A stretch of DNA of 5,476 bases from JAZDLX01 sp964538455 (GCA_964538455.1 CAZIDZ010000084.1:1-5476); one strand, 5' to 3'; positions 1 to 5,415 are shown, counted from the first letter of the stretch. The notes: generated by a model from the sequence alone, not told the origin. Numbers and translations are program-made.

Positions 1-4
1 CCAG

Positions 5-58
5 CCGCCCTCCATCCTGTACATCCTGCGTTATTTATCCTGCACATCCTGCGGGCGG
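5..58. repeat. Double ATCCTG repeat enclosed by inverted arms
   Basis: Two 17-base copies (14-30 and 37-53) differ at a single position (T20 versus C43). Each copy contains ATCCTG twice, so the hexamer starts at 14, 23, 37 and 46. The block is enclosed by CCGCCC at 5-10 and its reverse complement GGGCGG at 53-58, so a 6-base-pair stem could close a long loop containing the repeats. From memory, short repeats built on ATCCTG/CAGGAT are scattered between genes in several environmental bacterial genomes; I have not verified this by search. No function can be assigned, and the element may begin upstream of the window. Confidence 0.6.
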
Positions 59-76
59 TTCAGTTGTCTGAGTGTC

Positions 77-97
77 CCGCGACTCCCGGAGTCGCGG
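77..97. repeat. GC-rich palindrome with 10-bp arms
   Basis: Arms 77-86 and 88-97 are perfect reverse complements around the single base C87 (core CGCGACTCC / GGAGTCGCG). As RNA the tip would open to a slightly larger loop. No T-run follows on either side, so this is not a classical intrinsic terminator on the + strand. It is preceded by the box GAGTGTCCCGC (70-80), which recurs at 142-152, so it looks like a member of a repetitive extragenic palindrome family. It lies in the leader of the isomerase gene. Confidence 0.6.
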
Positions 98-133
98 CCT
101 CGCCAGCCGGCTGTGTACATTCGAAACTCCTGC

Positions 134-155
134 CCGGCGGCGAGTGTCCCGCCGG
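134..155. repeat. Second GC hairpin containing the shared GAGTGTCCCGC box
   Basis: CCGGCGG at 134-140 pairs with CCGCCGG at 149-155 around an 8-base loop. The box GAGTGTCCCGC (142-152) spans the loop and the start of the 3' arm. The identical box lies at 70-80, where it runs into the first palindrome. Two hairpins of different arm sequence anchored on one box suggest a composite interspersed repeat. No T-run follows. It ends about 70 bases before the ribosome binding site of the isomerase gene. Confidence 0.55.
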
Positions 156-225
156 ATTGTCGCTTGCGAGGGGTGGGGGCGGCCTCTATATTCGGGCCGA
201 TGTGCCGGACTGCAGTGCGTTTACA

Positions 226-234
226 AAAGGTGAT
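226..234 (+). promoter_or_regulatory. Ribosome binding site deciding the isomerase start
   Basis: The run AAAGGTGAT carries AGGTGAT, which complements the usual 3' end of 16S rRNA. It sits six bases before the ATG at 241. This favours a start at 241 over the in-frame ATG at 64, which would translate the hairpin repeats, and over the ATGs at 244 and 253. Confidence 0.7.
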
Positions 235-240
235 CCAGTC

Positions 241-2052
241 ATGATGTCAACCATGCGCAAGAACACCGCCACCATCCTCTGGGTGCTGGTGTTCGCGTTT
301 GTCGCCACAATCATTTTTTCCTGGGGAATGGGCGGTTTCAAAGGCCGCATCGAGCCGGGCATCGTCGGCAAGGTGAACGGCGTCAAAATCACCCGCGAAC
401 AGTACGATCAGGCGATCCAGAACCAGTTCAACATCGAACGCCAGCAGTCGGGAAACCAGGAGGTCAGCGCCTCACGGTCCGACCAGATCCGTTCCGAGGT
501 CTGGGAAAACATGGTCAATGACATCCTGCTGCAGCACGCCCAGCAGGAGGCGGGGATCACCGTCACCGACAAGGAGCTGGCGACTGCCGTCCGCCAGATG
601 CCTCCCCAGTCGATCGCGCAAAATCCCTCCTTCCGCGACAGCACCGGAAACTTCAACTGGAACCTTTACCACCAGGTGCTCTCCGACCCCAATTACGTCA
701 ACCTCGTAATCCAGATCGAGCAGGATGTCCGCCATACCCTGCTCCAGCAGAAATTGCTCCGGCGGATCGCGGCGTTCGACGTCACCAGCGTCGACGAAGC
801 CCGCCGCGCCTGGGAGCGCGAAAAAAGCACGGCGGAGGCGAGCTACGTGCTGATTCCCGCGCGCGACATGGAGGCCGACACCTCTGAGATCAGCGACTCC
901 AAGCTCCGCGAGATGTACGAGCAGAAGAAGAATGAGTTCAAAGTGGATGCCTCCGCCTCCATCGCCTACGTCATCATGCCGGACGTCCCCTCGCGGGATG
1001 ACACAACCGACGCACGCGACCTCATCGAACGCCTGGTTCAGCGGGCGCAGAAAGGCGAAAACTTCGCCGACCTCGCCAAAGAATACAGCGAGGACGTTTC
1101 AAACGCCTCGGACGGCGGCGACCTCGGGTGGTTCGGCAAGGGCAAGATGGTCAAACCGTTCGAAGAGGCGGCGTTCAACGCCAAGGTCGGCGAGATCGTC
1201 GGACCCGTGCTCACCCCGTTCGGCTACCACGCGATTGAGGTCGTGGGACGCCGCACTAAAGAGGGCGGGACCGAGATTCACGCCCGCCACATCCTGATCA
1301 AAATCGAGCGCAGTACCGAAACCCTCGACGATCTGCGAACCCGCGCGGAAGGGTTCCAGCAGGAGGCGCGCGAATCCGGCTTCGCAGATGCCGCCAAGGT
1401 CTACAACCTCAGCGTCGACACCCTGAAACGCGTGATGCGCGAAGGGATCGATCCCGTGCTCGGCAACAACCGCGCCGCACGGGAATTCCTCTTCAACCGG
1501 CCGAAGGGCGATATCAGCCCCGCGTACAACGTCCGCAACGGCATCGTCGTGTTCAAGTCGCTCGCGGTCCGCAAGGCAGGCGTTCAACCCTTCGAGGAGG
1601 TGCGCTCGATCCTGGAACGACAGGCGAAACTGGAGCTGCAGTTTGACAAGGCGAAGGTGATCGCCGACGGGATCTACGCGAAAGCTGTCGAGCAGGGCGG
1701 CCTCGCGCCTGCGCTCGCGGATTCGCCGTACATGCTGGTCGAACTCCCCCGCGAGTTCACCGTCAACTCCTTCGTCGGCGGAGTCGGGCGCGATTATGCG
1801 TTCACGACCGCGGCCTTCGCCCTCGAACCGGGAAAGTTCTCCAAACCGGTGAAGGGCGACCGTGGATACTACATTATCCTCTTGCGTAGCAAGAAGATGC
1901 CGACCGATGAGCAGTGGGAAAAAGCCAGGGACTCGTACATCAAACAGGTCATGGACAAGCGCCAGCAGCTGATTTTCTCACAGTGGATCCGTCACCAGCG
2001 TGAAAACGCCAAGATCCAGGATTACCGCTACCTGTATTACACGCAGTACTAA
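241..2052 (+). CDS. Membrane-anchored SurA/PpiD-type peptidyl-prolyl cis-trans isomerase
   Basis: This 603-residue protein is close in length to E. coli PpiD (about 620). Residues 11-31 form one hydrophobic anchor after a basic start (MRKN at 5-8), so the rest should lie outside the cytoplasmic membrane. A SurA/PpiD-like N-terminal chaperone region follows (about 41-180, beginning with the typical GKVNG). Residues 241-338 are a parvulin (PPIC) domain with the family motifs LAKEYSED, DGGDLGWFGKGKM (291-303), PFEEAAF (306-312) and FGYH (327-330). ARHILI (348-353) begins a second parvulin-like unit that decays, and shorter copies of the domain's C-terminal half recur near 412-455 and 524-560. 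The likely role is helping exported proteins fold; isomerase activity is inferred only for the first domain. The start at 241 is set by a good ribosome binding site; 253 is possible. The gene appears to be transcribed alone, as hairpins lie upstream and a probable terminator downstream. The family assignment is firm; the choice between PpiD and SurA naming is not. Confidence 0.88.
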   Translation: MMSTMRKNTATILWVLVFAFVATIIFSWGMGGFKGRIEPGIVGKVNGVKITREQYDQAIQNQFNIERQQSGNQEVSASRSDQIRSEVWENMVNDILLQHAQQEAGITVTDKELATAVRQMPPQSIAQNPSFRDSTGNFNWNLYHQVLSDPNYVNLVIQIEQDVRHTLLQQKLLRRIAAFDVTSVDEARRAWEREKSTAEASYVLIPARDMEADTSEISDSKLREMYEQKKNEFKVDASASIAYVIMPDVPSRDDTTDARDLIERLVQRAQKGENFADLAKEYSEDVSNASDGGDLGWFGKGKMVKPFEEAAFNAKVGEIVGPVLTPFGYHAIEVVGRRTKEGGTEIHARHILIKIERSTETLDDLRTRAEGFQQEARESGFADAAKVYNLSVDTLKRVMREGIDPVLGNNRAAREFLFNRPKGDISPAYNVRNGIVVFKSLAVRKAGVQPFEEVRSILERQAKLELQFDKAKVIADGIYAKAVEQGGLAPALADSPYMLVELPREFTVNSFVGGVGRDYAFTTAAFALEPGKFSKPVKGDRGYYIILLRSKKMPTDEQWEKARDSYIKQVMDKRQQLIFSQWIRHQRENAKIQDYRYLYYTQY

Positions 2053-2094
2053 CGGCTGCCGGAGACGCACAACGTTTGCTCGCATCGTTCATCC

Positions 2095-2124
2095 AACCGG
2101 GGCCGGGGTGCTCCGGTTTTTCTT
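2095..2124 (+). terminator. Probable intrinsic terminator after the isomerase gene
   Basis: AACCGG (2095-2100) pairs with CCGGTT (2113-2118). An alternative compact GC hairpin at 2103-2116 also fits, with one G-U pair. Either is followed by five T residues (2117-2121) and then CTT. It lies 43 bases after the isomerase stop and 36 bases before the next start, so it would separate the isomerase transcript from the metal-transport operon. The stem is short and has competing folds, so confidence is moderate. Confidence 0.5.
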
Positions 2125-2159
2125 CCCCTGCGAACGGTCAAAACCAGTCGGGATCGACC

Positions 2160-3083
2160 ATGAGGACGAAACGTCATCTGCGCCTTCTGCTCGTCACAGC
2201 GTTGCTGGCGCTGCTCGCGCTCGGCGGCTGCGCTCGGAAAAAGAAGGCCGCGGCCACACTCATCGTCACCTCCTTCCTCCCCGTGCAGGACCTCGTCCTC
2301 GACCTCGCCGGAGATCTCCCGGATGTCCAGATTGTCAACCTCGCGCCCACCGGGGCCGGCTGCCCGAATAACTATACGCTCACCCCAGGCGACCTCGCGC
2401 TCGTCCGGGAGGCGGACATCGTCGTGCTCCACGGGCTCGGTATGGACGGCTGGCTCAACCGCCGCCAGGCCGGCTCGGATTCGTCAACATGGATCGTTCT
2501 CGCGGACACCCTGCGCGACCTGTTTCCGAACGGACAACGAAGAAAGTTCAACGAGCAGCACGGCGCCGTGGAGCCGCACACCTGGGTGTCTCCCGACCTG
2601 CTCGCCCGTGAGGCTCTTTTCCTCGGCAAACGCCTCGCCGCACGGATTCCTCAGCACGCGGACACAATCCTCGCCCGCGCACGCGCCCTCGCCGATCCGT
2701 TGATCGCCCTTCACGCCGCCTACCGCTCGCTGGCCGCCGAAACCGGCTACCCCGAGATCGCCGCCTTTCACACTTCGTTCAATGTGCTCGCAGAACGGGT
2801 CGGCATTCGCATCGGACTGGTGCTGCAGACCGATCCGGATGTTCCCCCCGGACCGCAGGAAACGGCCCAGGCGATCAAAGTGCTTTCCGAGGGCCACTAC
2901 GCCGCTCTCATCTCCGAGCCCCAGATCGATCCACAGTTCGTCCGCAGCATCCAGAAACAGTCGGGCCGAACCGTGTATACGCTCGATCCCGTAGTCACCG
3001 GGGAGCCGGCCCGCGGCGCGCTGCTCACCGCCGAACGCGACAACCTCGCCGAGCTCCGCGAAGCCCTGGGGGTGCCTCAATGA
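2160..3083 (+). CDS. Metal ABC transporter substrate-binding lipoprotein (ZnuA/TroA family)
   Basis: This 307-residue cluster-9 binding protein captures a divalent metal outside the membrane and delivers it to the permease. The N-terminus is a lipoprotein signal: basic start (MRTKRH), hydrophobic core, then lipobox LGGC with Cys24 as the lipidated residue. Family landmarks follow: the TSFLPVQDL strand, PTGAGCPNNYTLTPGDL (63-79), the HGLGMDGWL region, EPHTWVSP with His140, AFHTSF with His204, and LDP with Asp276. In the family, three His (or two His and a Glu) plus an Asp bind the metal. His at the third place is typical of zinc-type members, while Glu there is typical of manganese-type members. 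Here the first ligand, normally the His of PHxY, is Asn70. The long His-rich loop of many ZnuA proteins is absent; only His134 lies nearby. The ATG at 2160 follows a weak GGGA (2150-2153). An upstream in-frame ATG at 2076 would run through the terminator and lacks a signal. The stop overlaps the ATPase start. Zinc is the best guess; manganese or iron cannot be excluded. Confidence 0.87.
   Translation: MRTKRHLRLLLVTALLALLALGGCARKKKAAATLIVTSFLPVQDLVLDLAGDLPDVQIVNLAPTGAGCPNNYTLTPGDLALVREADIVVLHGLGMDGWLNRRQAGSDSSTWIVLADTLRDLFPNGQRRKFNEQHGAVEPHTWVSPDLLAREALFLGKRLAARIPQHADTILARARALADPLIALHAAYRSLAAETGYPEIAAFHTSFNVLAERVGIRIGLVLQTDPDVPPGPQETAQAIKVLSEGHYAALISEPQIDPQFVRSIQKQSGRTVYTLDPVVTGEPARGALLTAERDNLAELREALGVPQ
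3068..3074 (+). promoter_or_regulatory. Ribosome binding site of the ATPase gene
   Basis: GGGGGTG lies five bases before the ATG at 3080, inside the last codons of the binding-protein gene. Together with the ATGA overlap it supports this start and translational coupling. Confidence 0.5.
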
Positions 3084-3838
3084 GTGTCACCGTCCACATC
3101 GACAACCTGAACGTCACCCTGGGCGGACGGCGTATCCTTGAGGACGTTTCGCTGACGTTGAACGGGGGCGAGCTGAACGCTTTGATCGGCCCCAACGGCG
3201 CGGGCAAGACCACGCTCATCCACTCCCTGCTCGGCTTCATCCCCTACCAGGGGCAAATCAAGTATGAGGGTCTGGGCCGCACGCCGAGGATCGGCTACGT
3301 CCCTCAGAAAACCACGATCGAGCCCGGCGCCCCGCTCACCGCCACCGATTTCCTCGCCAGCGGCCTCTCACGGCGGCCCGTCTGGAGCGGCGTCAAAAGT
3401 CAGGCTCGCGATGCGATCGTAGAGGTGCTCGCGGACGTCGGGATTCCCACACTCGCAAGAAACCGCCTTGACAGCCTCTCCGGCGGCGAGTTCCAGCGGG
3501 TGCTGCTCGCGCAGGCGCTGCTCCGCAAACCGGACCTGCTGATCCTGGATGAACCGAACACCGGAATGGACATCACCGGCCACCAGCTCTTCTGCGCGCT
3601 CGTCGAAAAGATCCACCGCGAACATGGTACGACCACGCTGCTGATTACTCACGACCTCGGCGTCGTCGCCGACCACGCCCGGCGCGCGATCGGGCTGAAC
3701 AGCCGGGTGCTCTTTGAGGGACCCGTCCCCGAGGTGCTCAGCGAGGAGCACCTCGTACTGTTGTTCGGACCTCACACGCATGGCATGAAAGCGACCGCCC
3801 GTGTTCGCCGGCACAACAATGCCGGAGCGAAGCCGTGA
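3080..3838 (+). CDS. Metal ABC transporter ATP-binding protein (ZnuC type)
   Basis: This 252-residue protein is a normal-length, complete cytoplasmic ABC ATPase that powers the importer. Motifs appear in the expected order: Walker A GPNGAGKTT (37-45), Q-loop Gln76 in YVPQK, signature LSGGEFQR (133-140), Walker B LLILDEP (153-159) with catalytic Glu158, D-loop Asp164, and switch His191 in THD. No key residue is missing, so it should be an active ATPase. The sequence around YVPQ and the LSGGEFQRVLLAQALL run resemble the metal-importer (ZnuC/TroB/MntA) branch, which agrees with the neighbours. The start is a 4-base ATGA overlap with the binding protein and the end is a GTGA overlap with the permease, so expression of the three should be coupled. 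A perfect 10-bp hairpin lies in the coding sequence near the end (3730-3755). Confidence 0.93.
   Translation: MSVTVHIDNLNVTLGGRRILEDVSLTLNGGELNALIGPNGAGKTTLIHSLLGFIPYQGQIKYEGLGRTPRIGYVPQKTTIEPGAPLTATDFLASGLSRRPVWSGVKSQARDAIVEVLADVGIPTLARNRLDSLSGGEFQRVLLAQALLRKPDLLILDEPNTGMDITGHQLFCALVEKIHREHGTTTLLITHDLGVVADHARRAIGLNSRVLFEGPVPEVLSEEHLVLLFGPHTHGMKATARVRRHNNAGAKP
3730..3755 (+). repeat. Perfect 10-bp inverted repeat within the ATPase coding region
   Basis: CGAGGTGCTC (3730-3739) and GAGCACCTCG (3746-3755) are exact reverse complements around a 6-base loop. The element lies 79 bases before the permease start. No T-run follows, so it is unlikely to terminate transcription fully; in mRNA it could slow ribosomes or protect the upstream message from decay. 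It encodes part of an ordinary helical stretch (EVLSEEHLV), so the symmetry may be accidental in a GC-rich gene. Confidence 0.5.
3824..3827 (+). promoter_or_regulatory. Ribosome binding site supporting the GTG start of the permease
   Basis: GGAG lies seven bases before the GTG at 3835. It favours this non-ATG start over the internal ATG at 3883, which would begin within the first membrane segment. Confidence 0.5.
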
Positions 3839-4665
3839 ACGAGTTTTTCTCCTCCCTCACCGGCTGGGCTTCCCAGCCGTTCATGCTCCGCGCGCTGCTG
3901 GCGCTGGTGCTGCTCGCCCCCGCATGCGCCGCGCTCGGCGTTCACGTCGTCTCTTTCCGCATGGCTTTCTTCTCGGATGCGATCAGCCACAGCGTCTTCA
4001 CCGGCATCGCGCTCGGGCTGCTGCTGTCGCTGGATGTGCGGATCAGCACGCTGCTGTTCGGCCTCGCCCTCGGGATCGTGCTGATTCAGTTGGGCAGGCA
4101 CAGTTCGCTTTCCCGGGACGCCTTGATCGCCGTGCTGCTCGCGATCGCCATGTCCCTCGGAATCGTCATCGTCAGCGTCCGAAAAGGGTTGGTGCAGCAG
4201 TTTCAGGCCGCGCTCTACGGCGACATCCTGACGTTGACTTCCCTCGATATCGCGCTCACGGCGATCGTCCTTGTTGGAACGGTTGTCTTTGAAATTGTTG
4301 CCTTTAACAGACTCCTCTTGATCTCCACCAGCGAAGCGCTGGCGAGGACCCACGGCATCCGCGCCAAGGTCTGGGAGACTTCGCTGACCCTCTGGGTGGC
4401 CGTTGTCGCCCTCGTCGGCCTGCGCCTCGTCGGGCTGTTGATGGTCACTTCGCTGATGGTGGTGCCCGCGGCGGCGGCCAGAAACCTCGCGCGAAACGCA
4501 AGCGGAGCGCTCGCCTGGAGCGTCGTCATCGCCCTCGTCGCCTCCGTCATCGGCCTCGCCGCGTCATGGATGCTCGACAGCGCAACAGGCGCAACCGTCG
4601 TCCTTGCCGCCGCGGTGCTCTTCCTCGCCACACTCCCCTTCGGCCCTCGAGTCCGCCGTTCCTGA
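3835..4665 (+). CDS. Metal ABC transporter permease (ZnuB type, ABC-3 family)
   Basis: This 276-residue, highly hydrophobic protein forms the membrane channel of the importer, probably as a dimer bound to two ATPase subunits. Hydrophobic stretches occur throughout: about 17-39, 54-66, 71-86, 96-115 and several more to residue 270, consistent with the many-helix ABC-3 fold. Family-typical stretches include FRMAFFSDAISHSVFTGIALG (41-61), the ALYGDILTLTS segment in the middle, and GLLMVTSLMVVPAAAARNLAR towards the C-terminus. Length is normal for the family and no truncation is seen. It starts with GTG, overlapping the ATPase stop by 4 bases. It is the last gene of the operon. I see no strong terminator immediately downstream. 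The metal is inferred from the binding protein, not from this sequence. Confidence 0.92.
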   Translation: MNEFFSSLTGWASQPFMLRALLALVLLAPACAALGVHVVSFRMAFFSDAISHSVFTGIALGLLLSLDVRISTLLFGLALGIVLIQLGRHSSLSRDALIAVLLAIAMSLGIVIVSVRKGLVQQFQAALYGDILTLTSLDIALTAIVLVGTVVFEIVAFNRLLLISTSEALARTHGIRAKVWETSLTLWVAVVALVGLRLVGLLMVTSLMVVPAAAARNLARNASGALAWSVVIALVASVIGLAASWMLDSATGATVVLAAAVLFLATLPFGPRVRRS

Positions 4666-4829
4666 GCCGGAAATCCACTGTTATTCATAGAGTTGGATGT
4701 GGATGCCGCGTGCTGCCGGGAATCGCCATCTCGCTCCAAACATCGGCTGAAATCCTCGATCTTGAGTGGGAAGAAAAGCAATAAAAAGAAGACAACGAAA
4801 TACTCTCGGTGACTCTCTACCCAGCGTTT

Positions 4830-5120
4830 TTAAAAGATTAGAGACGTACTGGCAAGCTTGAGAGTGACAACAAAAACCAAGACTTTGCTTGCAATCAATA
4901 GGTAATGTTTCACTTTTTTAAGCTCATGTTCGAGCTCATCATTGAGTGATCTCCTGGAGATGATGCGCTCAGAGAACGTTTTATCCTCATTCTTCCGCTT
5001 GATCTCGCAGATACTTGAAACGATATTGCTGCATAAACGCTTGGATGAGTACAGTGTACGGGAAGCTTCAATTTGTATTCCCAAACGAAGAAAGGTGCTC
5101 TTTATGTCCACGGCACACAT
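4830..5120 (-). CDS. Possible unrecognised small membrane protein or gene remnant
   Basis: From an ATG at 5120 reading leftwards this gives 96 residues. I do not recognise it. The middle is charged (EIKRKNEDK, then DELEHELKKVK) and the end is hydrophobic (HYLLIASKVLVFVVTLKLAS), like a C-terminal membrane helix after a coiled segment. Codon choice is mixed and not obviously random. No ribosome binding site precedes the ATG, and its first residues overlap the start of the helix-turn-helix gene on the other strand. The open frame even continues upstream to 5300, because its third codon positions align with those of the opposite gene. It could therefore be the 3' end of a broken gene, a genuine small gene with a different start, or a chance open frame. 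Confidence 0.22.
   Translation of the reverse strand: MCAVDIKSTFLRLGIQIEASRTLYSSKRLCSNIVSSICEIKRKNEDKTFSERIISRRSLNDELEHELKKVKHYLLIASKVLVFVVTLKLASTSLIF
5026..5055 (+). promoter_or_regulatory. Candidate promoter of the helix-turn-helix gene
   Basis: TTGCTG (5026-5031) and TACAGT (5050-5055) resemble sigma-70 -35 and -10 boxes with an 18-base spacer. Each matches only part of the consensus, and the assignment rests mainly on position about 50 bases before the start codon. The -10 overlaps the palindrome at 5049-5059. Confidence 0.25.
5049..5059. promoter_or_regulatory. Palindromic operator candidate
   Basis: GTACA and TGTAC form a perfect 11-base palindrome around G5054, 44 bases before the ATG of a predicted DNA-binding protein and over its candidate -10 box. 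Such placement would suit autorepression. A short palindrome can occur by chance, and there is no second copy in the window to support it. Confidence 0.25.
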
Positions 5121-5328
5121 CAGCGACCGCAAATACGCGGAAGACATGGGCCTGACTGTTGAACAGGTCCGCAAGATGGTGAAGCGGCTGGATATTTCGT
5201 TCTTTTCGAGCGGCAAGGGCGACACCATGGTGTACATGTTCGATGCCGAAGAATTGAACAACAAGTTGGCGGAAAGCAAAAAGAGCAAAAAGGATCGCAA
5301 GCGCGGCCCTCGCCGTCATTCCGTCTGA
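5104..5328 (+). CDS. Small predicted helix-turn-helix DNA-binding protein
   Basis: This is a 74-residue protein of unknown target. Residues 9-29 (starting RKYAEDMGLTVEQVRKMVKRL) fit a helix-turn-helix: a first helix, Gly16 at the turn, then a recognition helix beginning TVEQVRK. A possible beta-wing follows (ISFFSSGKGDTMVYMF, 31-46), then an acidic helix (DAEELNNKLAE) and a strongly basic tail (KKSKKDRKRGPRR, 59-71) suited to nucleic acid contact. The layout resembles MerR/excisionase-like winged helix domains, but family membership is inferred from pattern only. The ATG at 5104 has AAAGG at 5091-5095 with an 8-base spacer. The frame is open back to a TTG at 4942, but that extension has low-GC content and no clear binding site. 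The gene stands alone beside the low-GC region, so it may be a leftover of a mobile element or a local regulator. There is no evidence linking it to the metal operon. Confidence 0.6.
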   Translation: MSTAHISDRKYAEDMGLTVEQVRKMVKRLDISFFSSGKGDTMVYMFDAEELNNKLAESKKSKKDRKRGPRRHSV

Positions 5329-5344
5329 TGCCGCTTTCATCTGC

Positions 5345-5368
5345 TATCCGCCTTGATCTTGGCGGATA
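5345..5368 (+). repeat. Hairpin just after the helix-turn-helix gene
   Basis: TATCCGCC (5345-5352) pairs perfectly with GGCGGATA (5361-5368) around an 8-base loop, 17 bases after the stop codon. There is no T-run, so it is probably a 3' mRNA stabilising structure or a repeat, not a terminator by itself. Confidence 0.5.
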
Positions 5369-5389
5369 ATGCACCGTTCAAGATTGACT

Positions 5390-5415
5390 ACGCCCTTCCG
5401 GTGGAAGGGCGTTTT
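5390..5415 (+). terminator. Intrinsic terminator after the helix-turn-helix gene
   Basis: A 10-bp perfect stem (ACGCCCTTCC at 5390-5399, GGAAGGGCGT at 5403-5412) closes a 3-base loop and is followed directly by TTTT (5412-5415). This is a textbook rho-independent terminator and the strongest in the window. It lies 62 bases after the stop at 5328. Confidence 0.8.

Larger units (their letters stand above)
4666..5103. other. Low-GC region without a convincing + strand gene
   Basis: Base composition changes just after the permease: hand counts give 41 G/C in 4561-4620 but 19 G/C in 4861-4920. Weak inverted pairs occur: ATCCAC 4673-4678 with GTGGAT 4699-4704; AGCTC 4921-4925 with GAGCT 4932-4936; and a perfect 13-base palindrome at 4949-4961 (ATCTCC, T, GGAGAT). 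None has the shape of a strong terminator. The minus strand keeps an open frame through much of the region (see 4830-5120). The change in composition suggests acquired DNA or a decayed insert joined to the operon's end, but no integrase, transposase or target duplication is visible. Confidence 0.5.

Noticed and set aside
14..53. Possible CRISPR array from repeated ATCCTG units
   Set aside because: The units are far too short, only two 17-base copies exist, and there are no uniform spacers or cas genes.
64..240. N-terminal extension of the isomerase from an upstream in-frame ATG
   Set aside because: It would translate the hairpin repeats into a Gly/Pro-rich leader and bury the membrane anchor 70 residues inside. 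The good ribosome binding site before 241 and the basic-hydrophobic start there fit the family.
1099..1587. Long minus-strand frame opposite the isomerase gene
   Set aside because: GC-rich codon bias creates such antisense frames. The + strand frame has clear parvulin motifs, and the antisense product has no recognisable features.
2076..2159. Start of the binding protein at an upstream ATG
   Set aside because: The extension runs through the terminator hairpin and would place a non-signal peptide ahead of the clear lipoprotein signal that begins at 2160.
2484..3080. Minus-strand frame of nearly 200 residues opposite the binding-protein gene
   Set aside because: It mirrors the + strand gene, which has a lipobox and metal-ligand motifs; the antisense product looks like a composition artefact.
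3772..4353. Minus-strand frame opposite the ATPase and permease junction
   Set aside because: Its product is a low-complexity run rich in Asp, Glu, Gln and Arg, as expected from the reverse complement of a hydrophobic membrane gene.
4566..4784. Small + strand frame across the permease end
   Set aside because: Its first half is an out-of-frame reading of the permease gene, it is Arg/Pro-rich, and it has no binding site or recognisable domain.
4942..5103. Extension of the helix-turn-helix protein to a TTG start
   Set aside because: There is no convincing ribosome binding site, composition is low in GC, and the candidate promoter and palindrome fall inside it. The ATG at 5104 has a well-placed AAAGG.
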